DNA of 64,000 nt, taken from positions 8,086-72,085 of the forward strand of contig NZ_JBHLWN010000100.1 of assembly GCF_042432825.1 (NCBI RefSeq), given 5' to 3'. This DNA is from Gordoniibacillus chartarius (GTDB lineage: Bacteria; Bacillota; Bacilli; Paenibacillales; NBRC-103111). Positions 1 through 8,684 of this stretch are shown here, piece after piece. How positions within the stretch are numbered: the first letter of the stretch is position 1; every line of letters starts with the position of its first letter. A model generated the notes under the pieces. The model was not told the origin of the DNA, searched no databases, and saw only the letters and a list, made by a program, of their open reading frames with translations. The position numbers were made by a program, and so were the translations under genes.

Positions 1-1376
1 TCTCTCTGGACCTGAAAGGCAACTTTCTCAGCTTGAATCCGGCAACCGAGCAGCTGACGGGTTACAGCGAAGAGGAGCTGCTCAGCATGTCTTTTCTTCC
101 GATTATGCATGAGAGCAGCCGGGAATTTACCTTTTCGCATTTCCTTCAAGCGGCCGGGGGCAGCCCGCAAATTTACGAGAATCGGATCGTCCCTAAGAAC
201 GGCACGATTATTCCTTGCCGCGTCACGAACATCCCGATCGTCGTAGACGGCATGATTGTCGGCGTTTACGGGATCGCGAAAGATATTAGCGAGCGGAAGC
301 GGGCGGAGGACCAAGCGCTCGAGAGCCGGCTCAGACTGGAGTCGATTATCCGGAATAACCCGGATGCCATATACTCCGTGGATGTCGGCAAGCAAATCTT
401 CGAGTGCAACTTGTCCGGCGAGCGGCTGCTCGGGTTTGCGAAGGAGGAGCTGCTGGGCATCGCCTTTACCGATTTGGTGGAGCCCGGAGACTGCGATAAG
501 CTGGCGGAGCTGATGGAAATCGCGCTCGGAGGACTGGTCGCTGACTCCAGGGAGCTCCATTTTGTCAGGAAAGACGGCCATATGCTCCTCGCGCAATGCT
601 CGGTTGTTCCGATTGTCATTCATCAGGAAGTAGCCGGTACGTATTTCATACTCAGGGATGTCACGGAGCAACGGGAGACGGAGCTGCTTCTCCGGAGGGC
701 GGAGAAGCTGAATATCGCCGGCCAGATGGCCGCAGCGGTGGCGCATGAAATCCGCAATCCGCTCACCGCGCTGAAGGGATTCATCAAGCTGCTCGAGGCA
801 TGGAACGAGAATTCCTCGCGGGGGTACATTTTCTCGGTGCTGAGGGAAGAGATGGAGCGCATCGAGTCCATCACCAACGAGCTGCTCGTGCTCGCCAAGC
901 CGCAATCCGCCTCTTACGTCAAGCTCGATTTGATTACCATTTTGGAGTCGGTCGTTACGCTGATCGGCACCCAAGCCAATATGCAGAACGTGCAGATCGT
1001 AACCCGTTATGCGGATGCGCCGCATGTGCTCGGAGAAGGCAACCAGTTAAAGCAAGTGTTCGTGAATATCTTGAAAAATGCCGTTGAAGTCATGCCGGAA
1101 AGCGGGGAGGTTACGATCAGCGTAGGGACGTTCGGCGAGGAAGTGCGCATTCAATTCATCGACCAGGGGAGCGGGATTACGGAGGAGCAGATCGCAAGGC
1201 TGGGAGAGCCGTTTTACTCCACGAAGGAGAAAGGGACGGGACTCGGGTTGATGGTGTCCAAAAAAATCATCGAATCGCACCGCGGCCGGCTGGAAGTGTC
1301 GAGCGAGATCGGCAAAGGGACGACGGTTAGCATCTATTTGCCGCTTGAGGCAGGGAAGGAGAATAAAGGGCGATGA
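1..1376 (+). CDS. PAS-domain sensor histidine kinase, 5' end cut by window edge
   Basis: The reading frame is open from base 3, so the gene begins outside the window; about 457 residues are visible. Two PAS domains come first (roughly residues 1-95 and 107-215; the first keeps the LNPATEQLTGYSEEEL signature). A HisKA dimerisation domain follows with phospho-acceptor His at about residue 248 (VAHEIRNPL), then a HATPase_c domain with N box (about 347), DQGSGI and GTGLGL glycine boxes. This is the architecture of the soluble Bacillus sporulation kinases (KinA/KinE type), which feed phosphate into the Spo0F-Spo0A relay. That role is inferred from architecture only. No response regulator lies next to it, which fits an orphan kinase. 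The stop overlaps the next start in an ATGA. Confidence 0.9.
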   Translation, partial: SLDLKGNFLSLNPATEQLTGYSEEELLSMSFLPIMHESSREFTFSHFLQAAGGSPQIYENRIVPKNGTIIPCRVTNIPIVVDGMIVGVYGIAKDISERKRAEDQALESRLRLESIIRNNPDAIYSVDVGKQIFECNLSGERLLGFAKEELLGIAFTDLVEPGDCDKLAELMEIALGGLVADSRELHFVRKDGHMLLAQCSVVPIVIHQEVAGTYFILRDVTEQRETELLLRRAEKLNIAGQMAAAVAHEIRNPLTALKGFIKLLEAWNENSSRGYIFSVLREEMERIESITNELLVLAKPQSASYVKLDLITILESVVTLIGTQANMQNVQIVTRYADAPHVLGEGNQLKQVFVNILKNAVEVMPESGEVTISVGTFGEEVRIQFIDQGSGITEEQIARLGEPFYSTKEKGTGLGLMVSKKIIESHRGRLEVSSEIGKGTTVSIYLPLEAGKENKGR

Positions 1377-1633
1377 ATGTCTTGCGTAACGTAGTTAAAC
1401 TTGCGGGTTGGCTTGCCGTAGCAATCGCAGTATTCACGGCTTTGCAGGTTGGCGGCGGGATGCTGTTAACCTGGTACTACGTGCCCGACATCGTAAACGA
1501 GTATTCGTCGGTACATGTGCTGGAGCATAAAGTGGGTGTATCTGAAGCATGGTGGATGCAGCCCTTGCATATTGCGGTCAGTTTGGCGATTACGCTAGGT
1601 CTGCGCTGGCTCGTCGGACTGCGAAGGAGATAG
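1373..1633 (+). CDS. Small two-helix membrane protein, function unknown
   Basis: The gene encodes 86 residues and its ATG overlaps the stop of the preceding kinase by four bases, so the two are translationally coupled. Two hydrophobic stretches are visible, around residues 10-33 and 66-82, separated by a polar loop with WWM; the C-terminus is basic (RWLVGLRRR), suggesting a cytoplasmic end. I do not recognise a family. The coupling to the kinase and to the following CPBP protease gene suggests a shared transcript and perhaps an accessory role, but nothing in the sequence fixes a function. Confidence 0.7.
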   Translation: MNVLRNVVKLAGWLAVAIAVFTALQVGGGMLLTWYYVPDIVNEYSSVHVLEHKVGVSEAWWMQPLHIAVSLAITLGLRWLVGLRRR

Positions 1634-2419
1634 ATGGCTGTAATGGTGCGGGTCCCGCTGCTTGCCGGATTTATCGGGCTGGTTGTTGTGCTTCAAACGG
1701 CTCCTCTATACATCGGATTGGTGCTCGGTGCGGTGTTGATCGTATACGGTGCTGTGCAAGGCCGTAGCGGAGCTGCGCTTGGCGCGGCCGCTGAAGCTTA
1801 TGCGATAGGATATGGGATGACCGGCTTTCTCCAAGGCGGGCTGCGTTCGTTCGCTCCTGCAGCGGAAGAGATGATGATCGTGTTGTCCAGATTGAGCTTG
1901 GCCGGATATTTGATTCCGCTTCTGGCGATCGCCCTATGGCTCCCGGCCCGAACTCATTATTTTCGAATCGGCAGCTTCCGCAATGATATCTGCACCCCGT
2001 TCATCTGGCGGGGGATCCGCGATCCCATCTGGAGATTTCTGCTGATCGGGACGATGGTGATCGGTGCTTGCTGCCTATTTTTGGCCGATTTCGGCGGGCC
2101 GCAGGTGCTCCAGCTAGTGCAGTACGGGCTTCTGTTCGCCGTAATCAACAGTGTGCTGGAAGAGGTGCTGTGGCGGGGGCTGATTTTGCCGCGCATGGTG
2201 GATTATGCCGGAGAGGCTGCCGGACTGCTCGCGACGAGCGCAGCGTTCGGGCTGTACCATTACTCGCTTGGTTTTCCGTGGATCGTTTGCTTCTGTTTCG
2301 GGCTAGGCGGCATCTTCATGGGCGGCGTAACGATCCGCTCCAAGGGACTGGCTCCGGCGATCGTGCTGCATGTCGTCATGAATATCGCTTTCGTGCTGAA
2401 CGGGCTTATTTTTCCGTAG
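1634..2419 (+). CDS. CPBP-family intramembrane glutamic protease (CAAX protease-like)
   Basis: The 261-residue protein is almost entirely hydrophobic, with about eight predicted membrane segments. The three family motifs are in order in the C-terminal half: EExxxR in LEEVLWRGLI (about residue 175), FxxxH in FGLYHYSLG, and HxxxN in HVVMNIAF. These supply the catalytic glutamates and histidines of CPBP (Abi) proteases, which cleave within membranes and are linked to prenyl-protein processing or to bacteriocin immunity and export. The ATG follows the previous stop directly, with a GAAGGAGA ribosome-binding site inside the upstream gene. Substrate unknown. Confidence 0.85.
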   Translation: MAVMVRVPLLAGFIGLVVVLQTAPLYIGLVLGAVLIVYGAVQGRSGAALGAAAEAYAIGYGMTGFLQGGLRSFAPAAEEMMIVLSRLSLAGYLIPLLAIALWLPARTHYFRIGSFRNDICTPFIWRGIRDPIWRFLLIGTMVIGACCLFLADFGGPQVLQLVQYGLLFAVINSVLEEVLWRGLILPRMVDYAGEAAGLLATSAAFGLYHYSLGFPWIVCFCFGLGGIFMGGVTIRSKGLAPAIVLHVVMNIAFVLNGLIFP

Positions 2420-2434
2420 AAGGAGAGGAAGTTC

Positions 2435-3148
2435 ATGTCGGATACAGTAACCACCCAAGAGGAGCTGCTGGATTTGCTGGATGCGTTGTTTCGCAAGCCG
2501 GCTCCTTGGTGGGACAAGTTTTACCAGGATCGGACGAAGGACATTCCCTTCTTCATCGATGCGCCGGATGAAAATCTCGTCGCCTATTTTGAAGAAGGCT
2601 GGCTCGCACCGGGGAAAGCGCTGGAACTGGGCTGCGGTCCGGGGCGGAATGCGATCTATATGGCCGGGCAGGGCTGCAGCGTTGACGCGATCGACCTCTC
2701 CGCGGAAGCGATCCGCTGGGCCGAGGAGAGAGCGGCGGACAGCGGGCTGCCGGTATCGTTTCGATGCGGCGACGTGTTCGAGGTGGAGCTGGAGGACGGT
2801 GCGTATGACCTTGCGTACGATTCGGGGCTGCTGCATCATCTGCTGCCGCATCGCCGGATGCAGTACGTAGAGCTGCTGGCCCGCAAGCTGAAGAGCGGAG
2901 GACGCCTCGGCTTAGTTTGCTTCGCTCCGGGCTTCGAAGATGCCGGCTGCCCGGGGGAACGGCCGGATGCGCAGGTGTACCGCGCATTAAGCATGCAGGG
3001 CGGGATGGCGTACAGCCGCGAAAGGCTGGAGCTGATCTTGTCGCGGCACTTCGAGCTGATCGACATCCGGCACATGCGCGACTGTACGGACAGCCGGGAG
3101 CTGTTCGGCAAGCCGTTCTTATGGTCCAGCTTGTGGGGGCGCAAATGA
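2435..3148 (+). CDS. Class I SAM-dependent methyltransferase
   Basis: The 237-residue soluble protein has the Rossmann SAM-binding motif I at about residue 61 (ALELGCGPGRNAIY), an acidic motif II (VDAIDLS), and a DLAYDSGLLHHL segment typical of motif IV/post-I in type 11/25 methyltransferases. The substrate cannot be deduced. A GAAGGAGAGG ribosome-binding site sits about 8 bases before the ATG. The stop overlaps the start of the histidine phosphatase gene (ATGA at 3145), suggesting coupled translation. Confidence 0.85.
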   Translation: MSDTVTTQEELLDLLDALFRKPAPWWDKFYQDRTKDIPFFIDAPDENLVAYFEEGWLAPGKALELGCGPGRNAIYMAGQGCSVDAIDLSAEAIRWAEERAADSGLPVSFRCGDVFEVELEDGAYDLAYDSGLLHHLLPHRRMQYVELLARKLKSGGRLGLVCFAPGFEDAGCPGERPDAQVYRALSMQGGMAYSRERLELILSRHFELIDIRHMRDCTDSRELFGKPFLWSSLWGRK

Positions 3149-3672
3149 CGACATTTTATTTGATGAGGCATGGGGAGCCGGATTGGGCGCTGAAGGATGC
3201 AAGAGGGCTGACGGGACCTATCCGCGACTACGTTCCGCTGACGGCGGACGGAATTGCGCAGGCCGAGCGGGCGGCGGAGGACCCCCGGCTGAAGCGCTGC
3301 GAGCTGATTTTGTCTTCCCCGTATACGCGCGCCCTGCAGACGGCCGCCGTCGTCAATCGGACGCTGGGGCTGCCTTTAATCGTGGAGTTTGATCTGCACG
3401 AATGGACGCCTGACAGCTATAAGGCCGAGTCCTACGAGGAGATCAAGCGGCTAAACGACGATTATCACAAGCATGGCGGCGTGCATCCTCCCGGCGAGAG
3501 CCGATTGTGGGAGACGAAGGCGAGCGTGCTGGGGCGGGTGATGAACGTGCTGCGCCGTTATTCGGACCGCTCCCACGTGCTGGTCGTCTGCCACGGGATG
3601 ATCATTGCGCCTCTGCAGGAGTACGGGCCCGGGCAAGTTCCGCTTTGCAGCGTGCATGAATTTGTTGTGTGA
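3145..3672 (+). CDS. Histidine phosphatase (phosphoglycerate mutase-like) family protein
   Basis: The open frame extends upstream to 2917, but homology to the family begins at MTTFYLMRHGEPDW, so I place the start at the ATG at 3145, overlapping the previous stop by four bases; this gives 175 residues. The RHG motif (residues 8-10) carries the phosphorylated His, SSPYTRALQTA (about 55) is the second conserved block, and CHG at about residue 150 carries the second catalytic His. Substrates in this family range from phosphosugars to alpha-ribazole phosphate; none is indicated here. Confidence 0.85.
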   Translation: MTTFYLMRHGEPDWALKDARGLTGPIRDYVPLTADGIAQAERAAEDPRLKRCELILSSPYTRALQTAAVVNRTLGLPLIVEFDLHEWTPDSYKAESYEEIKRLNDDYHKHGGVHPPGESRLWETKASVLGRVMNVLRRYSDRSHVLVVCHGMIIAPLQEYGPGQVPLCSVHEFVV

Positions 3673-3729
3673 GAACATGCGGACGCACCGAAACGGGAGC
3701 ACGGACGCGCAGAGGAGCTCGAAATTGAT

Positions 3730-4545
3730 ATGGACATTTCCTATAAGTGGCCGAAAATATTGTCTATCATCGCGGAGTTCGATAAAGAGTTTGACGAGAG
3801 GTATCGGTACGAGAACCTGCTGGGCATGTCCATTGCCCAAATCCGCGGCCACTATTTTAATACCCCGCTGGACGTGATCCCGTTTGGATGGACCGGAGTA
3901 GACGGCATACATTTCGGCTTCTTGACGGACTTCGGCCTGGCACCGTCATTGGACGAGGCTTACATCGTCTATGTAAATCCGATGGATTTTGACGCTCCTG
4001 TCGATATTGCGGCGCGGAATCTCGCGGATTTTATCAGCATATGCAGTCAGGGTGTCGATCCATTCTTTATCGAAGCGATACGATATACGGGCAGCAAATC
4101 AAGCTATGAAGGTTATAAGCGCGAAAGAGCCGAATCGATCGTGGCAAGAAAAATGAAGCTGGAGCCGTACATAAGCAGATTGGCTGCGCATATAGAGCTC
4201 ACCGTTATTTCGGATGAGTACGATTACCTTCAGGAAGTGAAGCGAGAGCGACACGAGGGAATTGTGCTGGAGACGATGGACGGGCTGGGCGTTCTGCGCA
4301 GCGGGGGCGAGACGGAATTCGGCGGAGAGCGCATGAAGCTGCCGGTGGCGAAGCACATGAAGCTGAATCCGGCTGAAATTCAGGAGTTTATGGCGAATGC
4401 CAACCTAACTTCCAAGCTTGCGCTTATTAGGGATTTGCAGTATTGCTGCATTTTGAAGGACGACGATCAAGTATGGAGAATGATCTACGATGAGCTTTCC
4501 CGGCTAGGGATGACCAACGAGGTTCAAGCCATGTTGAACGTGTGA
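3730..4545 (+). CDS. Conserved-looking hypothetical protein, 271 aa
   Basis: I do not recognise the family. The protein is soluble, acidic overall and rich in aromatic residues, without signal peptide or membrane segments. The N-terminal half holds GWTGVDGIHFGFLTDFG and YIVYVNPMDFDAP, loosely recalling SUKH/Smi1-type substrate-recognition folds, but this resemblance is weak. The C-terminal half is helical and charged. An AGAGGAG ribosome-binding site lies about 12 bases before the ATG. It sits in a same-strand run of short metabolic genes with no obvious partner. Confidence 0.6.
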   Translation: MDISYKWPKILSIIAEFDKEFDERYRYENLLGMSIAQIRGHYFNTPLDVIPFGWTGVDGIHFGFLTDFGLAPSLDEAYIVYVNPMDFDAPVDIAARNLADFISICSQGVDPFFIEAIRYTGSKSSYEGYKRERAESIVARKMKLEPYISRLAAHIELTVISDEYDYLQEVKRERHEGIVLETMDGLGVLRSGGETEFGGERMKLPVAKHMKLNPAEIQEFMANANLTSKLALIRDLQYCCILKDDDQVWRMIYDELSRLGMTNEVQAMLNV

Positions 4546-4572
4546 TCTTTGTTTGAGAGGAGGCGAACACCG

Positions 4573-4794
4573 ATGCCATTCCTGAAACGCGTATCGCTTG
4601 ACCGGCCGCGGTTGGATGCGGCAGAGGTATCCTTTCGACATACTTACCCGGGTGCGGCGATATGGCATTTTACCGATACGAGTGTACATCCGATTGCATA
4701 TGAGGAAACGGAGCATTACGAGCTGACGCGGGATTATCTGAACAACCGGGAGCGGTATTACTGCATGCTGTTTACTGAGGAGGAAGGCCGATGA
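4573..4794 (+). CDS. Small hypothetical protein, 73 aa
   Basis: An open frame begins at a TTG at 4549, but a strong GAGAGGAGG site lies between that codon and the ATG at 4573, so the ATG is the likely start. The protein is soluble, rich in Tyr, His and Glu, without recognised motifs. Its stop overlaps the ATGA of the following kinase-like gene, implying coupled expression. A regulatory or substrate-delivery role for the APH-like protein is possible but unsupported. Confidence 0.6.
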   Translation: MPFLKRVSLDRPRLDAAEVSFRHTYPGAAIWHFTDTSVHPIAYEETEHYELTRDYLNNRERYYCMLFTEEEGR

Positions 4795-5612
4795 GCTTGC
4801 TTGCTCAGGGGCGGACTGCGGAAATCTACGCGCACGAGGAAACGGACAAAATCATCAAGCTGTTTCGGAGCGGCTTCCCCGAGGAGGCCATTCGGCAGGA
4901 GTTTGCGGTCAGTCAGCAAGTATGCGGGTTAGGCGTAGATGCGCCGCGGCTGTTTCACCGGGTACTAACCGACCAAAGACACGGTATCGTCTATGAACGA
5001 ATCGAAGGAAGCACCATGCTCCGTCACCTTACGGGGAAGCCTTGGCTCGTTTGGAAGCTGTCCCGCACTATGGCAGAGCTGCATGCACGGCTGCACCGGA
5101 TCGAGCTGTCCGACGCGAAGGGCTACGCCTGGAGACGTCTCGCGCAGGAGCTGGAGCATCAAATTGCGGCGGCGCCCCTTTTGGGCGAGGATGAGAAATC
5201 GGCCGTGATCGAGGCTTTGAAGCGGCTTCCCGACGGTCATAGGCTGTGCCATGGAGATTTTCACCCCGATAATGTTGTGCTGGGGAAGAAGAACTGGGTG
5301 ATCGATTGGATGACGGGGACGAGGGGCAATCCCGCCGGAGACGCTGCCAGAACGCTCGTCCTGCTCCGCTGCGCCGTTTTGCCTGAAGAGATGCCTATAG
5401 TCAAAAAATGTATAGTCCAAGCGATGCGCCATTTGATTGCTAAGGTGTACTTTACACGATACTCCCAGCTGTCCGGACTATCGTCAAATCAGATCGAAGC
5501 ATGGGTGCTGCCGGTTGCAGCGGCGCGATTGAACGAATGGATCCCGCAGGGAGAGAAGCTGAGACTGCTGGATGTCGTTCGGGAAAAGCTGGGAAAGCCG
5601 AAACGCGCATGA
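4791..5612 (+). CDS. APH-family small-molecule kinase (aminoglycoside phosphotransferase-like)
   Basis: The 273-residue protein has the protein-kinase-like APH fold. An N-terminal lobe carries a probable ATP-anchoring lysine (DKIIKLFRSG). The catalytic loop is HGDFHPDN at about residue 154 (Asp as catalytic base, Asn for Mg) and the metal-binding Asp is in VIDWMTGTRGNPAGD at about 172. Family members phosphorylate aminoglycosides, choline, homoserine, fructosamines or other small alcohols. Nothing here identifies the substrate, and antibiotic resistance should not be assumed. The start overlaps the upstream stop. Confidence 0.8.
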   Translation: MSLLAQGRTAEIYAHEETDKIIKLFRSGFPEEAIRQEFAVSQQVCGLGVDAPRLFHRVLTDQRHGIVYERIEGSTMLRHLTGKPWLVWKLSRTMAELHARLHRIELSDAKGYAWRRLAQELEHQIAAAPLLGEDEKSAVIEALKRLPDGHRLCHGDFHPDNVVLGKKNWVIDWMTGTRGNPAGDAARTLVLLRCAVLPEEMPIVKKCIVQAMRHLIAKVYFTRYSQLSGLSSNQIEAWVLPVAAARLNEWIPQGEKLRLLDVVREKLGKPKRA

Positions 5613-5695
5613 GGCGCAAACGAGGCGTAAACGAGCCGCAACCAAACAAGCCCTGCCCGCGTCAAATTGTAAAAACGTTAGAAGGGATGTGCGGC

Positions 5696-5923
5696 ATGAA
5701 CAAAGCGTTGATAGCATTGCTCGTCTATGCAGCCACGGCAGCCATTGTGTACGGAATAGGTGATATGTTTCATATGACCTACTTCCAGTTTCATACTGAG
5801 TTCGAGCTGGAGCGTGACAGACTGCATGTCGAGACGGGTTCCGTCCTCCCGATGCTGCTTGCTTTGCCTGTTTACTATATAACCTATTGGGCGCTAAGAC
5901 GCCGTAGATCGGAGAGAACATAA
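5696..5923 (+). CDS. Small membrane protein, two helices
   Basis: The protein has 75 residues. An in-frame ATG nine bases upstream (5687) lies too close to the GAAGGG site, so 5696 is the better start. Two hydrophobic segments (about 4-20 and 49-66) flank a polar loop rich in Phe, His and Glu; the C-terminus is arginine-rich (RRRRSERT). It lies five bases before the DUF1361 gene. Both proteins contain a similar H(M/K)TYxxF-like segment, hinting at a functional pair. Function unknown. Confidence 0.65.
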   Translation: MNKALIALLVYAATAAIVYGIGDMFHMTYFQFHTEFELERDRLHVETGSVLPMLLALPVYYITYWALRRRRSERT

Positions 5924-5928
5924 TCACC

Positions 5929-6618
5929 GTGAGAGAAATTAGCTACCGTATTCCCTTCCTGCTCGCCGCAGCATTGACCGCCATCGTTGTTGTCGCACAA
6001 TTGGGCGTGTCGGAGCTGCTTCATAAGACGTACTACAATTTTTTGATATGGAATTTGTTCCTGGCTTGGCTGCCGTTCGTATTCGCCATTGCCGCCGACC
6101 AGCTGAACCGCAGGGCGGCAAAGCCCCATCCGGTGATCCTGACCTTGCTGGGCATCGCCTGGCTGCTGTTTTTCCCGAACGCGCCTTATATCGTAACGGA
6201 TATGCTGCATTTGACCATACGGAAGACCAGCTATGTCCAAGGCAATCAAGTGTCGCTTTCGTATTGGAACGACCTTGTGTTGATTACGATGTATGCGTGG
6301 ATCGCCCTGTTGGTGGGGGCCGTTTCAACGTATTTGATGCACACGATGATTCGTCGCTGGGCAAGCGCGTTAACCGGGTGGGCTTTCATCGCCGTCACTT
6401 CGGTCCTGAGCGGCTATGGCATTTTGCTGGGGAGAGTGTACCGCCTGAACAGCTGGGACGTGTTGTCGGACAGCGGGCTGCTGCTCAAGACGATTGAGGA
6501 TACGATGAACGTGAAGGCTGCCTGGTTCAGCTTGATATTCGGGGGCTTGATCGCCGCCGTGTACTTGACATTCTATGTGCTGATCAACCTCAAAGGCAGG
6601 GAAACGGAAAGTCGTTAA
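5929..6618 (+). CDS. DUF1361-family membrane protein
   Basis: The 229-residue protein has about six membrane helices. FLIWNLFLAWLPF followed by LFFPNAPYIVTDMLHL, and the central FxYWNDLxxI-type block (here SLSYWNDLVLITMYAW), are hallmarks of DUF1361 proteins, whose function is unknown. I use a GTG start at 5929 with a GGAGAG site 12 bases upstream; no ATG occurs nearby. It is probably co-transcribed with the preceding small membrane protein. Confidence 0.75.
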   Translation: MREISYRIPFLLAAALTAIVVVAQLGVSELLHKTYYNFLIWNLFLAWLPFVFAIAADQLNRRAAKPHPVILTLLGIAWLLFFPNAPYIVTDMLHLTIRKTSYVQGNQVSLSYWNDLVLITMYAWIALLVGAVSTYLMHTMIRRWASALTGWAFIAVTSVLSGYGILLGRVYRLNSWDVLSDSGLLLKTIEDTMNVKAAWFSLIFGGLIAAVYLTFYVLINLKGRETESR

Positions 6619-6652
6619 GCTGTATCTGTTACTGCTGCTTGCGGATCGGAAC

Positions 6653-6699
6653 CGACCCGTGGAAGCCGGCGTATATTGCGGCACAGCTTCCGCGGGTCG
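6653..6699. terminator. Hairpin between convergent genes, possible bidirectional terminator
   Basis: Arms at 6653-6666 (CGACCCGTGGAAGC) and 6686-6699 (GCTTCCGCGGGTCG) pair at 13 of 14 positions around a 19-nt loop. It lies between the stops of the forward DUF1361 gene and the reverse ABC permease gene. No good U-tract follows on either strand, so termination is plausible but unproven. Confidence 0.4.
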
Positions 6700-6739
6700 T
6701 CCAGCAGGTTAAGCTGAACCCGACGCTTATGCAGAGGAC

Positions 6740-7558
6740 CTAGTGAACCTGCCTCTCGAACAAAACATCCCGCTGGTTCAATCGAGCAATGCTCAGCAGA
6801 AGGACGACATCGACCGCGTACAGAACAGCGCCCGCCGCCCACAGCACCCAGCCGCTTAAAAACAAGAGTCCTGTCGCTTGGCCGACCAGCAGCATGACGA
6901 CCGGCAGCACGACGACACCGGCCAGCTGCTGCGCCTCCTGAAACCCCTTCGTCCGCGCGGATACGAGCACCGAGAACAAAATCGTCGCCATCGTGAACGC
7001 CGGCGTCAGCCACAGCAGCAGGACCAGCCAATTCCAGCTTGGGAATATCAATCGCCCGAAGGTGCCGAACGTCAGGCCATCCACGACCAGGCCGCACAGC
7101 ACGAAGGAAACGAGCGTTACGGAGTAGGCCGGAACGAAGGAGGCGAGCACTTTGCCGAGGAACAAATCCTTCACCTGAATCGGCGCGAACAGCAAGCTCT
7201 CCAGCGTGCGGCGCTCCTTCTCCCCGACAAAGGAATGGACCGCCGTCATCATCGAATTGATGACCGGAATGAGCAGAAACAGCGGCCCCAGCATGTAATT
7301 GGCGATCATGTACAGCGCCCGGCTGCGCAGATCGTCCGCGCCGCCGATGTCCCCGATCGGCATATGCTTCAGCATGGTCTCCAGCTCCGCCAGCTTCGGC
7401 GAGCTCAAATCCATATTCAGAATCAGCAGGATCATGATGCCGGGCAGCACGACGCCGCACAGCAGAGGCAGCACGATATAGCCGATCCAGATTTTGCTCG
7501 AGCTGAGGATAGCCCGAATATCCTTCATGGCGATGGTCCACACGATGCTTCGATTCAT
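6740..7558 (-). CDS. ABC-2 type transporter permease
   Basis: The open frame runs further upstream, but the start coupled to the ATPase stop (ATGA at 7555-7558) gives a 272-residue protein beginning MNRSIVWTIAMKDIR. It has about six membrane helices and the segment FVGEKERRTLESLLFAPI, the cytoplasmic coupling loop typical of NatB/ABC-2 exporters, near residue 110. With the upstream ATPase it should form a two-component exporter; the exported substrate (ions, peptide or antibiotic in relatives) is not evident. Confidence 0.85.
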   Translation of the reverse strand: MNRSIVWTIAMKDIRAILSSSKIWIGYIVLPLLCGVVLPGIMILLILNMDLSSPKLAELETMLKHMPIGDIGGADDLRSRALYMIANYMLGPLFLLIPVINSMMTAVHSFVGEKERRTLESLLFAPIQVKDLFLGKVLASFVPAYSVTLVSFVLCGLVVDGLTFGTFGRLIFPSWNWLVLLLWLTPAFTMATILFSVLVSARTKGFQEAQQLAGVVVLPVVMLLVGQATGLLFLSGWVLWAAGAVLYAVDVVLLLSIARLNQRDVLFERQVH

Positions 7559-8514
7559 TTCAGACGTCCCCCTCTCACGGCAAAATAAAGCGTCTCCAAA
7601 TCCCGCCCGGCCGGTTCCGCAGCGGCGACCCAGGTGACGGCCAGCAGCTCCCGGAGCAGCTCCGACACGGCGCCCCGGTCCGGCAGTGTGAATTCGAGCT
7701 GCTCGGGACCGGTGCGGACCCAAGGCATCCCCGCAAAGGTGCCCTGCAGCGCGCCCATCACGGAAGTCTCCGTCATGTCTCCGGCTGTATCCGCCGACAC
7801 GGCCAGGCCGGTCGTCACCCGCAGCTTCAGCTGCTTCAAATATTTGCGCTCCAGCTCCGTTTGCGTGCCCCGCTCGATAATGCGGCCCTGCTCCATAAAC
7901 AAATAGCTGCGGCACAGCCCCTCCAGCTGATGCAGCACGTGCGAGCAGAGCAGAATCGTCGTCCCCCGCTCGGCATTGATTTTGCGCAGTACGCCGATCA
8001 CTTGCCGGATCCCTTCGGGATCGAGACCGTTCGTCGGCTCGTCCAGAAACAGCAGCTCCGGCTCGTGCAGCATCGCCTTGGCCAGGGCGAGCCGTTTCTT
8101 CATGCCGGTGCTGAACGTGCCGACCGGCTTGTCTGCGTGCTCCGACAGCTCGAACAGGTCGAGCAGCTCGGCGATACGCTGCCGGTTCTTTACGCCGTAC
8201 AGCCGCCCGAAGAACGCCAAATTTTGCACGGCGTCCATGTCGTGATACAATCCGGCGCCTTCCGTCACGATGCCGCTGATCCGCCTTACCCCGTCACCTT
8301 CCGTTTGCGGGTCGAGCCCCGCAACGCGGAGCGAGCCTTTGTCCGGTCGGATTACGCCGTTCAACAGCCGCACCGTCGTCGTCTTGCCCGAGCCGTTGGG
8401 GCCGAGCAGCCCGACGATGTCGCCCTGGGCGATGTCGAAGCTGAGCCCCTCCACGATCGTTTTACCGTCAAAGCTTTTCGATATATCGTTCATCTTAATG
8501 TAAGCTGTGTTCAT
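7555..8514 (-). CDS. ABC transporter ATP-binding protein (exporter type)
   Basis: The 319-residue protein has Walker A GPNGSGKT at residues 38-45, a signature segment FSTGMKKRL at about 134-142 (FSTGM in place of LSGGQ, as in NatA/DrrA-like ATPases), and Walker B ELLFLDEP at 153-160 followed by TNGLDP. The C-terminal third beyond residue 215 is the extra domain seen in ABC-2 exporter ATPases. It is translationally coupled to the permease and divergent from the histidine kinase gene, with about 170 bp between their starts. Confidence 0.9.
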   Translation of the reverse strand: MNTAYIKMNDISKSFDGKTIVEGLSFDIAQGDIVGLLGPNGSGKTTTVRLLNGVIRPDKGSLRVAGLDPQTEGDGVRRISGIVTEGAGLYHDMDAVQNLAFFGRLYGVKNRQRIAELLDLFELSEHADKPVGTFSTGMKKRLALAKAMLHEPELLFLDEPTNGLDPEGIRQVIGVLRKINAERGTTILLCSHVLHQLEGLCRSYLFMEQGRIIERGTQTELERKYLKQLKLRVTTGLAVSADTAGDMTETSVMGALQGTFAGMPWVRTGPEQLEFTLPDRGAVSELLRELLAVTWVAAAEPAGRDLETLYFAVRGGRLK

Positions 8515-8684
8515 CGTACCCGCCTTTCCGCCTTTCGCTTATGATCTGTGTTGTTAATACGCCGAACGTGCGCGATTCGTTCATATCGTTAATTTTTGCT
8601 GCATCTCCCCAAAGCTATAGGATAGCGTATAATAAGATCACTATGCCAATCGGCAAGCTAGACCGACAGCGGGGAGGCCGGGCC

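Noticed and set aside
4791..5612. Calling the APH-fold protein an aminoglycoside resistance gene
   Set aside because: Only the general kinase motifs are present; the family has many metabolic substrates and the context is metabolic.
6740..7915. 391-codon version of the ABC-2 permease
   Set aside because: The first 119 codons lie over the ATPase gene in another frame and look like shadow sequence; the coupled ATG at 7558 begins the recognisable protein.
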